Translations under genes and position numbers: made by a program
Assembly: GCA_965223465.1 (NCBI GenBank)
Contig: OZ245025.1
Coordinates: 2,666,001-2,730,000, forward strand
Length of the DNA stretch: 64,000 nucleotides
Source: JAAELZ01 sp965223465
Lineage (GTDB): Bacteria > Pseudomonadota > Gammaproteobacteria > Arenicellales > Poriferihabitantaceae
Direction: 5' to 3'
The notes under the pieces: generated by a model
What the model was told of the DNA's origin: nothing
What the model saw: the letters and a program-made list of their open reading frames with translations, nothing else
The model's database searches: none
In this document: positions 43,159 to 50,526 of the stretch, one piece after another
How positions within the stretch are numbered: the stretch's first letter is position 1
Layout of the letters: each line of letters starts with the position of its first letter

Positions 43159-43411
43159 TTATCTTCAAAGCGCCAAGAAAAAAGCACGTAAGATTGATCC
43201 CCAAGCAAGGCAGCGAATCCGCAAGTTTTTAGAAGTTAGACTCGCCTCGTTGGATGATCCCCGATCGATTGGTAAACGTCTGGTTGGCCAGGAATCAGAA
43301 ATCTGGCGTTATCGTGTTGGAGATTATCGGATTCTCGGTCAGATAGAGGATCGAGAACTCATCATACTGGTGATCGATATGGACCACCGATCAAGAGTTT
43401 ATCAGCGTTAG
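43142..43411 (+). CDS. RelE/ParE-superfamily toxin
   Basis: An 89-residue toxin. TSYLQSAKKKARKIDPQARQRIRKFLEVRLASLDDPRSIGKRLVG, then IWRYRVGDYRILGQIEDRELIILVIDMDHRSRVY are typical of RelE, with the Arg and Tyr residues used in mRNA cleavage. Its start lies inside the antitoxin gene. The pair is a complete type II toxin-antitoxin system, a common stabiliser of mobile DNA, and it lies beside the dif-like site, as in pdif modules. Confidence 0.9.
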   Translation: MVWTTSYLQSAKKKARKIDPQARQRIRKFLEVRLASLDDPRSIGKRLVGQESEIWRYRVGDYRILGQIEDRELIILVIDMDHRSRVYQR

Positions 43412-43607
43412 AATATCGCGTGCTGTGTTAAGACCATAACGAATGTGTCAGTTACATTAGTTTTTGAGACTCGCGTAATCAGTCAATCTATTAGCTGGCT
43501 TTCAAACAATGTCTGTGTGGGCGATCATCAGATGGAACACTGACTACCAGGCCTCCATAAGCAATGATATAATCCATATTATGCGTACGGTTTAAGGATA
43601 AAGGAAA

Positions 43608-44161
43608 ATGGTTAGTTTATTGTTGCGCTTATTCGCGCTTATTTCTATTCTAGTAATATCAACCACTCAGGCAGCATCGTTGTCAGGTAAAGTGTCAAGC
43701 TACACAGATGGCGACACCCTGCAAGTATGGAATCAGAAAATCAGACTAGTAGGCATTTATGCGCCAGAGATGTCTCAGACATGCGAAGATGGTGGAAATA
43801 AGTATCAGTGCGGTGACCTGGCGGCAAATCACTTACAGAAAGTTATAGGCGACAAAGAGGTACGCTGTGAAGGCGATTCAATGACTATAATCGCCTACTA
43901 GCAACCTGTTATGTCGGCGAAAAAAATATCAACCTGCAAATGGTGCTAGACGGTTGGGCCGTCGCATTTGTTAAATACGATGATCGTTATTTACAGCAAG
44001 AAAAAGAAGCTAAACAAGCCAAGCGCGGGGTATGGGTTGGTGATTTCGTGCAGCCAGCTAAATACCGATCTCAGGGATGGCAAGAGGCTGAACAGGTAGC
44101 GAAGGCTGCCGGCAGCGATTGTCGTGCAATGTGTTTTATACCAGCAGGATATAGACAGTAA
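43608..44161 (+). pseudogene. Secreted thermonuclease-like protein with a 1-bp frameshift
   Basis: A signal peptide (first 22 residues) and the SNase-fold segment SYTDGDTLQVW then IRLVGIYAPE are followed by a stop at 43899. The other frame continues exactly with NDYNRLLATCYVGEKNINLQ, VLDGWAVAF and KRGVWVGDF, all expected of the family. Loss of one base between 43879 and 43880 (GAT TC-N AAT GAC) restores the reading. The catalytic C-terminal part is thus out of frame, and the gene is inactive unless the base is a sequencing error. Confidence 0.85.
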
Positions 44162-44218
44162 AACAGCAAATCGTCTTAAACAGTTCCATACGTTTGTAAC
44201 TTCTACTACAGGGCAAGC

Positions 44219-45589
44219 TCAAAGATTATCCATGGGACGACTTAATCTGGGATCGACTATTGGACACCCTCCTACTGCGCAGATTGCTCCGAAGAATGGG
44301 CCTAGATCTAGTATGTCAACGTATCGTTCAGCCAATTGTCCCCCATACGTAGGGGGCGCGTTGGGGTCTGTCCAGCAGAGCTCATCACCCTTCTGGCATG
44401 TGTCCACATCATTTGGATCAACCTGTGGGTTCGGCGTATTAATAGAGTCGTCCGCTTGCTCACCGCAAACAAGAAAGTTGCCGCCTGCCTGGCCTTCCCT
44501 CGTCACACACTTGCCAACAGTTATCCTGCGCACTGGGTCTTGTTCTTCCGCGAGGCACTTCAAGTAGTCTCGACTTGGGCAAAACCTTGTATTACGAAAG
44601 AGAGTTCCTCGCCTCGAGTCTATATCTTCTTTCTGGCAGTGACCGTCGATCATTCCGCGTCCTTCCTCCCCGGGGATAGGGTCCTGAGCATTCTCCACCT
44701 GCTTCTTCAACTCCGGATCATTCATTATGTAATTCTCGAGTTCATTGTATGCCGTTTCCATGTGACTTTCTGCATCCTGCACGGCCAGATCGTCTAGCAG
44801 TATGTCACCGGTCGATCCAATTCCCGTTTCCAAGACTGCGCGCGCATTCCTAAGTTCAGCAAAAGCCTCCCTTAAGTTTCCCACGAGCCGGCTCATCGTC
44901 ATGTTTCGGTTCCTGTTCCGCATCCCTACATTAATCACTCTCGACCTCTGAGTTCGTCGAGAGTCGCCTTTACTAACAATCCCACCTTGCTCAGAACAGT
45001 CAGCATCAAAGAGTTCGTCTATCAATGAAGGTAGAGTGAGAGTGGCATCTCCACTTCCACTACCGCCTGCAAACAGGCATTCAAGTAGATCGGCGAATTC
45101 ACCTGACGAAAACGCCACTTCCACGCAAGGATCCTCCATAGGTATCTCTCCTATTCGGTCCAGGAAGCCCTCGGTATTGCCTATGAAGGCAGATCGGATA
45201 AGAGCTTGATCTTCTAGCCAATTCGAATTGACCGAATAGTTGCCGTCACTTTCGAGGATAAACTGGACTGTGACCAGTGCACCCTCCCTGTCCCGGCCGT
45301 CGATGATGAACATGAGCGAATTGTTGTCGGTGCCTCGGTAGTAGCCATTCCCTAAGTGGAAGAATTCCGATATCGGTTTGCGGAAGTAGAAACCCTGATG
45401 AATCTTGGCGGGAGCTTTGTCCGACGCAGAAAGGTGATTGTAAGCGCGAAGAGCCTCCGCGAATCCTCCCGGACCGGCACTTGGCATTTCAGAATCTGAT
45501 TGGACATTTTTATCTGGGGTAAATGCGCATCCGAGAAAACCCATAATTACCGCTCCCCACACTAAGGCAGATGATAGTTTCATTCGCAT
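44219..45589 (-). CDS. Unrecognised lipoprotein, 456 residues
   Basis: The N terminus ends in GFLGC (Cys21), a lipobox, so the protein is exported and lipid-anchored. The mature part is acidic and contains ten or more Cys, including C-x(n)-C patterns in FCPSRDYLKCLAEEQDP and DTCQKGDELCWTDP, suggesting disulfides. A beta-rich N-terminal domain (HQGFYFRKPISEFFHLGNGYYRGTDNN) and a helical middle (SHMETAYNELENYIMNDPELKKQ) are visible. No family is recognised. Its G+C content looks higher than that of the flanks, hinting at a different origin. Confidence 0.65.
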   Translation of the reverse strand: MRMKLSSALVWGAVIMGFLGCAFTPDKNVQSDSEMPSAGPGGFAEALRAYNHLSASDKAPAKIHQGFYFRKPISEFFHLGNGYYRGTDNNSLMFIIDGRDREGALVTVQFILESDGNYSVNSNWLEDQALIRSAFIGNTEGFLDRIGEIPMEDPCVEVAFSSGEFADLLECLFAGGSGSGDATLTLPSLIDELFDADCSEQGGIVSKGDSRRTQRSRVINVGMRNRNRNMTMSRLVGNLREAFAELRNARAVLETGIGSTGDILLDDLAVQDAESHMETAYNELENYIMNDPELKKQVENAQDPIPGEEGRGMIDGHCQKEDIDSRRGTLFRNTRFCPSRDYLKCLAEEQDPVRRITVGKCVTREGQAGGNFLVCGEQADDSINTPNPQVDPNDVDTCQKGDELCWTDPNAPPTYGGQLAERYVDILDLGPFFGAICAVGGCPIVDPRLSRPMDNL

Positions 45590-46216
45590 CGTTGATTCAC
45601 TTCTCCTCGCTAGCTACATCTCCAACTATGGAGCGACTAGCTGGTCGGCCGATATTTGGTTTCCTCGTGAGTTAGTCGTTTGCGGCTTTAGGCCTAATCA
45701 ACTCGCTAGAAACTCACAGTGGTCACGGTCGATCTACTCGTGTACAAAAGCCAGTATTAGGATGATTATAGGAGAAATTAAAGCCCTATTTGCTAAAGTC
45801 CACGGTTATTGAATAACCGTTCGCCTCAATTTTTACTCTGATCACTGCGAGCTTTTCATCCTGATTTCGACGAAACCTTGCTGAATTCTGTCACGCTCAC
45901 CTGAAAGTGCGGTCAAACACGCCCAGTAATGTGGCTGCCTCGATTTGAGTTAATCTGCTACATTGATATCCTGTGCAAGCTTTTTAAAATCTCATTTGTT
46001 TTTCCTGTTCTCGAATTTCCGTCCGGGTCATCTCGGCACCAAAATGAGCGATAATAAATCTGGACAATTTACGAATTAATTCACAGGACAGATAATTTAC
46101 TTGTAACATATTCAGGTAATTCACTTGATCTCGAGTGTAAGCGGTAGTATCCTGTTTCTGTTTGTAATTGCAGACAATCGACTATAAACTCAATTTTTTA
46201 TTAAGTGGAGGACGTT
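45590..46216. other. Long leader region of the peptide cluster
   Basis: About 625 bases without a gene between the lipoprotein gene (leftward) and the precursor gene (rightward). The 19-bp palindrome at 45802-45820 is its main structure. Just before the precursor, TTGTAA and TATAAA (spacer 15) near 46156-46185 could be the promoter. GGAGG at 46207-46211 is the ribosome-binding site, 5 bases before the ATG. Confidence 0.45.
45802..45820. promoter_or_regulatory. Perfect 19-bp palindrome
   Basis: ACGGTTATT, centre G, AATAACCGT: a 9-bp arm inverted repeat, 400 bases upstream of the precursor gene. It may be an operator or the terminator-like end of an unseen transcript; no T tract follows. Confidence 0.4.
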
Positions 46217-46432
46217 ATGGGATACAAGAGAAAAATTTCGTTTTTGGAACTTGAAAAGGGTCATGATAGTGTCGAAAAGGTTGAAGGATTCACAATAGCA
46301 GATTCTATTTGCGCGGGAGCTTTAGCGATATCAAACGTGGCTTGCGCAGGTGGAGCCTTTAAAGTTTCCAATTTAAGGTGTGCTGGTGCGATCAAAATTA
46401 CTACTGTTGCACCTGGGACCTCAAAAGGCTAG
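46217..46432 (+). CDS. RiPP-like precursor peptide with three CAG repeats
   Basis: 71 residues from the ATG at 46217, with GGAGG five bases upstream (an in-frame GTG at 46205 is part of this SD). Residues 1-24 form a charged, leader-like part (KRKISFLELEKGHDSVEKVEG). The remainder is small-residue rich, with three tandem units, CAGALAISNVA (Cys32), CAGGAFKVSNLR (Cys43) and CAGAIKITTVA (Cys55), then a PGTSKG tail. Each unit starts Cys-Ala-Gly and alternates hydrophobic and small residues. A short SD-led gene with repeated Cys cores directly before modifying-enzyme-like genes is the signature of a modified peptide. No known precursor family is recognised. Leader and core borders are inferred. 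Confidence 0.75.
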   Translation: MGYKRKISFLELEKGHDSVEKVEGFTIADSICAGALAISNVACAGGAFKVSNLRCAGAIKITTVAPGTSKG

Positions 46433-46462
46433 ATACACATTTCCTGTTAAAGAGACCTTCTA

Positions 46463-47494
46463 TTGGATACGAAGAGTTTAGCGCTATTCGTAGGTTATTT
46501 ACTTGGCGACCAGCAGTACAAAAAGACATATCAATTTGATGACTACGATCCATCATGGCTGGAGTTTTTAGAGAAGACACACCTTTTAACTTTTATACCA
46601 GACGAGGCGTATCAGCACCTGGGACAGAGGACGAAGGATATAGCATCATCCTACTTACTCTACCAAGAATTATTAGAAGGTGTATACGGCGAGGTTCTGG
46701 GAAATATTGACCAGAAACTCGCATCAACAACGACTGCAATAGCACTGTTGAAGGGACCGAGTACGACTCGATTATATCACCCAATACCCTATTCTAGGCT
46801 TTACTCTGACTTAGATTTACTTTTGGTGGGTAAAGAAAGCGAAAAGCAGTTTTGTGAATCTCTATTGGACATGAACTTCAAGTTTTTAGGGGATGATCTA
46901 GAAGGTGAGCTTGAGGCGTTAAATGGGTACGAACTGTCTACCTTCTCCCGAGAGTTTAGCTTGCCTATCGATGTCCAGACTTATAATCGATTGAAGTACG
47001 TCGCTAAGGGGGAGGGACAAAGAATGAGACTAATTAATTACGAACCGGGCGAGATTTTGGTGCGAGTGGATATCGAACCTCACCTCAGCTTATTTGTCTA
47101 TGAAGATGGTAGGAGACCGAAAATCATGGGCTCAGAATTTGTACCCGTCTCGGATAAAGTAGCGCTTTTCGACCTCCCTATTTATACGCAACTTTGCTAT
47201 ACGGCAACAAAAATTTACTTGGATTATGGTCGTCTTACAAATGGTGATATAACAAAATTTCGTTTTATGAAGTTGTGTAAAGACTTTATTGAAATACTGA
47301 AACGTATCCATACCATTCACGTAAAATCGGCCATAGAATTGGCTAGTCGTTGGCGAACCAAAGAACATCTATTATTTTGTTTAAATCAATTTGAACCTTT
47401 TGTCCATTCAATTGAGCTGGAATTGCCCACATTGGAAGAACGTGATGATCTAATTCTAACCGTAATAGAGCTTTGGTACGCGCAGCATGAATGA
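46463..47494 (+). CDS. Nucleotidyltransferase, NTP_transf_5 type
   Basis: A 343-residue protein from a TTG start (weak AGAGA upstream), 30 bases after the precursor. TAIALLKGPSTTRLY, then YSRLYSDLDLLLV with Asp116 and Asp118 give the G-x-S and D-x-D metal-binding motif of the Pol-beta nucleotidyltransferase superfamily. The third acidic residue is probably in VRVDIEPHLSL. The overall pattern is that of the PF14907 family, often found in lasso and other peptide gene clusters. It would transfer a nucleotidyl or sugar-phosphate group to the peptide or to a phosphorylated peptide; the substrate is inferred from context. Its end overlaps the kinase gene by 8 bases. Confidence 0.8.
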   Translation: MDTKSLALFVGYLLGDQQYKKTYQFDDYDPSWLEFLEKTHLLTFIPDEAYQHLGQRTKDIASSYLLYQELLEGVYGEVLGNIDQKLASTTTAIALLKGPSTTRLYHPIPYSRLYSDLDLLLVGKESEKQFCESLLDMNFKFLGDDLEGELEALNGYELSTFSREFSLPIDVQTYNRLKYVAKGEGQRMRLINYEPGEILVRVDIEPHLSLFVYEDGRRPKIMGSEFVPVSDKVALFDLPIYTQLCYTATKIYLDYGRLTNGDITKFRFMKLCKDFIEILKRIHTIHVKSAIELASRWRTKEHLLFCLNQFEPFVHSIELELPTLEERDDLILTVIELWYAQHE

Positions 47495-48113
47495 GATTAG
47501 CCCTGGTAGGCTAATTGTATTCGAAGGCATTTCTAGGTCAGGAAAGACAACAACAATATTAAAATTAAAAGAATTATTAGAAGCTGAAGGCTCAAAAGTT
47601 ACACTTGCGTCATGGAATTCATGGCCTGGCCTAGAAGAAACTAATAAACGGATAAAGCACGACAGAAAGTTCGATGCTACTGGATTATTCTTAGCGCTAG
47701 TAAGCGATCTTTGGCTTACAAATATTAATATAGTAAGTCCAGCGCTCGAAGCGGGACATATTGTTTTACATGATAGATATATTTACACTTCTTATGTAAG
47801 GGCAATCTTACGCGGTGTACCCAAGGAAATGTTGGATATTTGCCATAAATCATTCATTGTGCCTTCTGGTGTTATTTATATTGATTTGGACCCTGAAACT
47901 GCTTGGGAAAGGTTCTTTAATACAATAGGACTAGGTTACGATGATTACGCCTATGGAATTGATATATGGCCATATTTATCAAAAGAAAATGCCTATAAGG
48001 AATATGTAAAAGCTCAGAGGGATATATACAGGGAGATTATTCCCCAAAACCTCCTTTGGTCGGTTAGTGACCTGGAATCAAATTTCAAAGAAAGTTTGAG
48101 GTCAATCTTTTAA
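47487..48113 (+). CDS. Thymidylate-kinase-like P-loop kinase
   Basis: A 208-residue protein. Walker A FEGISRSGKTTT is at 12-23 (GISRSGKT 14-21), and HDRYIYTSYVRAILRG (Asp96-Arg97) is the DR-motif of the thymidylate kinase family. The lid differs: GLGYDDYAYGIDIWPYL replaces the usual LID arginines. It is a nucleoside-monophosphate-kinase fold, but residues for dTMP are not evident. As it overlaps the nucleotidyltransferase gene by 8 bases, it probably phosphorylates a cluster intermediate rather than making dTDP. The 3' end overlaps the convergent NDK-like gene by 29 bases. Confidence 0.8.
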   Translation: MNEISPGRLIVFEGISRSGKTTTILKLKELLEAEGSKVTLASWNSWPGLEETNKRIKHDRKFDATGLFLALVSDLWLTNINIVSPALEAGHIVLHDRYIYTSYVRAILRGVPKEMLDICHKSFIVPSGVIYIDLDPETAWERFFNTIGLGYDDYAYGIDIWPYLSKENAYKEYVKAQRDIYREIIPQNLLWSVSDLESNFKESLRSIF

Positions 48114-48999
48114 TATAATTCATATGGTTTCCAATGAATGCTACGAACGCTCCGCGCAAGGAGTCGGAAACTAGTTCAGTTATGGAAATCAACTCTTCAA
48201 AAGTGATTTTTTTTCGGGTATTCGCCAAATATGAAAGTCTTGACTCTAGAACCCTGTCTTTTTGAAGAATATGCCAAGCTGTTTCGTAGCTATTTGGGAA
48301 ACTTAGCGTAGTGGCTGCGATATTTAATAAGCTTTCATACGGTAATGCACCGTTGTTTAGTTCGTTACAAACACGGTTTGGTAAGTCCTCCCCCAATACA
48401 CTTAGTTCCCTAATCACGTCTAGAGGGTGATCTGGCACATGCAGCCCATTTAGAATTGATGATGGGCCACCCAAAAATGAGCGAAGGTCGTGTTTGGATC
48501 TACGATGTAATTGAGACTTTCCTTTTTGCAAATTCAATAAGTCGCATGCATTGGCAGTGTTAGTTTTTGAATGCTTTAGTACAATATACACGCCTGGCAA
48601 ACCATTAAGATACCATGCCATCAAAAATTGGCGAGTATTCGTGGCCGCATTTGACTGGTATCGCCATAATTCAAAACACATTAAACGGTTCCAAGTAACC
48701 TGCTCTAATGCAATTATAGAAAAGTAATTTTCTTCGATATAATTTTTTAGCTCAGATAATTTTTCAGGAGTTAATGCTTCAGGCTTAAGAAATATCGCGG
48801 TTAGCGAAGGCAGGTCGTTTACCACGCCACGTTTAAAATAATAGCTACCCTGAAGGAAATGAGGATCTGTAGAGAAAATCTTTAGCTTTGCAACTTCTCG
48901 GTCATTTCTGCAAAGTCTTACAAACCTTTTAAGCGTTTTGGAAGTCTCCTCCAAATTTAGAGAAATATAATTTGATGACGTACTGGTTTCTATTAGCAT
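48085..48999 (-). CDS. Protein with nucleoside-diphosphate-kinase-like domain
   Basis: A 304-residue protein. Residues 64-205 follow the NDK plan: LTAIFLKPEAL (Lys72-Pro73, like the conserved IKP-D), GLPGVYIVLKHSKTNTANAC for the SGP-V strand, DLRSFLGGPSSILNGLHVPDHPLDVIREL with Arg173, Asn184, His187 and Asp190, matching the NDK N-A-V-H-G-S-D active-site box. Two substitutions in this box (G-L and V-P) show it is a diverged relative. The C-terminal 100 residues are a helical domain with no known counterpart. It is the last gene of the three-gene operon and starts 3 bases after the HIT-like stop. Phosphotransfer via His187 is inferred. Confidence 0.62.
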   Translation of the reverse strand: MLIETSTSSNYISLNLEETSKTLKRFVRLCRNDREVAKLKIFSTDPHFLQGSYYFKRGVVNDLPSLTAIFLKPEALTPEKLSELKNYIEENYFSIIALEQVTWNRLMCFELWRYQSNAATNTRQFLMAWYLNGLPGVYIVLKHSKTNTANACDLLNLQKGKSQLHRRSKHDLRSFLGGPSSILNGLHVPDHPLDVIRELSVLGEDLPNRVCNELNNGALPYESLLNIAATTLSFPNSYETAWHILQKDRVLESRLSYLANTRKKITFEELISITELVSDSLRGAFVAFIGNHMNYIKRLTSNFL

Positions 49000-49002
49000 A
49001 GT

Positions 49003-49431
49003 CTATAAACATCTTATTGAATTTCTTAGATTTATAAGAGTTTCGTCATCATTGTCATTACCTCCAAGTTGCGCGACTTTTGGCCAGTCACTGTCGACCC
49101 AGGTGCTACCAATAGCTTTTACGGGTCTCGAATATCTTGGGAACACATGAAAATGAACCCATTCTTCTATCATCATAGATGCGATGTAATTATATCGTTC
49201 CGCTCCAAACTTTTTACTTACTCTCTCCTCAAACCACAAACACACTAAAGGAAATTCACTTGCTTCTGCAGCTGTTAACGTACTCATGCTAGTTGTAGGG
49301 CGTTTGAGAAGAAAAACCGATGACCCCAATGTGATTTGACTTTTTCGCAGAACGACATCCCAGTTCTCGAAACTCATTAGGAGAAATTTTTTTGGTTCAA
49401 AGCGCTTCCACCTTTCTTCGAAACTCGGCAT
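49003..49431 (-). CDS. HIT-like (histidine-triad) protein
   Basis: A 142-residue protein. EEWVHFHVFPRYSRPV near 89-104 is the HIT motif with Trp91 in place of the first His, and His93 and His95 in the second and third positions; the middle His93 would be the nucleophile. The preceding LGSSVFLLKRPTTSMSTLTAAEASEFP aligns with the nucleotide-binding strands. Relatives hydrolyse or transfer nucleotidyl groups (Ap4A hydrolases, GalT-like). It would process nucleotidylated intermediates; the target is unknown. It lies between the HprK-like and NDK-like genes (gaps of 30 and 3 bases). Confidence 0.65.
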   Translation of the reverse strand: MPSFEERWKRFEPKKFLLMSFENWDVVLRKSQITLGSSVFLLKRPTTSMSTLTAAEASEFPLVCLWFEERVSKKFGAERYNYIASMMIEEWVHFHVFPRYSRPVKAIGSTWVDSDWPKVAQLGGNDNDDETLINLRNSIRCL

Positions 49432-49461
49432 AACTTTTCAACCCAACAAAGGTTTATAACA

Positions 49462-50457
49462 TTATAGCTTTCTAGCCAAACCGGCTAGTATAGCCTCACT
49501 TTCCTGGAGCCAACTCGATACTCCAACTTTAAGCCCAATCTTATTAGAAAAAAAAGATAATAGCGAATCGCGAAACCTACTCTCATGGATAGACTCTTTC
49601 ACTAAAGGGAAGTGGCTGGAAAATAGCATTATTTCGTCCACAATTTGATGAATTTCAAAGACATCCAAACCACTGCTGGGACTTAAAGAATCTATTAATA
49701 TTATATGATCTACTTTCAGCTCCTTTTGATGAATAGCGGGAGTTGTTTTCGACAGGTTCGTCCACTTCTTTGCTTCAATATCCTTCAAATTTTTGTTGCC
49801 AGATGCTAAACAACTCCCTGAACCCTGGGAAATATTCGTAACTCTTATTTTTGGGTCATCCCAGACTGCGAAAACTTCCTTTCCAACTCGTCTCAAATGA
49901 AGCCAGTCATCACTTACATAATAAAATTGGTCATTATTTGCATAGGCTAAACTGAACGCTTGAGTTAAGCTCTTAGTCTTACCGGATTCATGACTTCCTA
50001 TAACCAAGCAACCGCTTTCGTGTATTGTAAAACATGCGGCGTGGATCGGTATCTCGAACTTAGGCCCACTAGTGAATCTGTCAATCGAAAATGCGCCATG
50101 AAGGTAGGAAACTATTAAACCTTCACTGCCCAAAATGACGCTCATTCGATCTAAATCACTGGAGACATACCCACAGCGCTCATAAAATAGATGAGCACCG
50201 TTTATTTCGTGGACCTGACTTTTCTTTAATTTCGCACAGAAATCAATAGTAAAATTGGACAGTGTCCCGCATTCGCCTATCGAATAAGGCCCATTTTCTA
50301 TCGCTTTTTTAAACTTGTTTAGCCCCCCACTCGGTAGAACGACTTTAATAGTGGCCTCATCGCGTTTTGATACAGCAATGACGGTCAAGTCTTCTGCTCT
50401 TTTTGTGGTTGTTTTGTTTTCCATTTCCAACCAGAACGTTTCCTGAACTACTACCAC
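49462..50457 (-). CDS. HPr-kinase-like (HprK) protein
   Basis: 331 residues from a GTG with AGAGGTG at a good distance; an ATG eleven codons later is also possible. Walker A is IGSHESGKTKSL (154-161), preceded by IPIHAACFTIHESGCLVI, as in the C-terminal kinase domain of HPr serine kinase. YYVSDDWLHLRRVG and FAVWDDPKIRVTN follow, as in HprK-like proteins of peptide clusters. These kinases phosphorylate Ser/Thr or the C-terminal residue of lasso peptides (established for that class); here the precursor has a Ser-Lys-Gly end and several Ser/Thr. It heads a leftward operon with the HIT- and NDK-like genes. Confidence 0.8.
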   Translation of the reverse strand: MVVVQETFWLEMENKTTTKRAEDLTVIAVSKRDEATIKVVLPSGGLNKFKKAIENGPYSIGECGTLSNFTIDFCAKLKKSQVHEINGAHLFYERCGYVSSDLDRMSVILGSEGLIVSYLHGAFSIDRFTSGPKFEIPIHAACFTIHESGCLVIGSHESGKTKSLTQAFSLAYANNDQFYYVSDDWLHLRRVGKEVFAVWDDPKIRVTNISQGSGSCLASGNKNLKDIEAKKWTNLSKTTPAIHQKELKVDHIILIDSLSPSSGLDVFEIHQIVDEIMLFSSHFPLVKESIHESRFRDSLLSFFSNKIGLKVGVSSWLQESEAILAGLARKL

Positions 50458-50472
50458 TATACACCTCTATAT

Positions 50473-50502
50473 TTGGCATGAGTTATGCGATACTCTTACT
50501 AT
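50473..50502 (+). promoter_or_regulatory. Promoter of the oxygenase gene
   Basis: TTGGCA (50473-50478), 18-base spacer, TACTAT (50497-50502). It lies in the 69-base gap between the divergent HprK-like and oxygenase-like genes. AGGGAGGAG follows before the ATG at 50527. Confidence 0.45.
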
Positions 50503-50526
50503 AACAGCAATTGTAGGGAGGAGTCG

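Noticed and set aside
19126..43459. 14-bp sequence TGTCAGTTACATTA shared by 22958, 43446 and nearly 19126
   Set aside because: Several 14-base matches are expected by chance in 64 kb; no extended similarity surrounds them.
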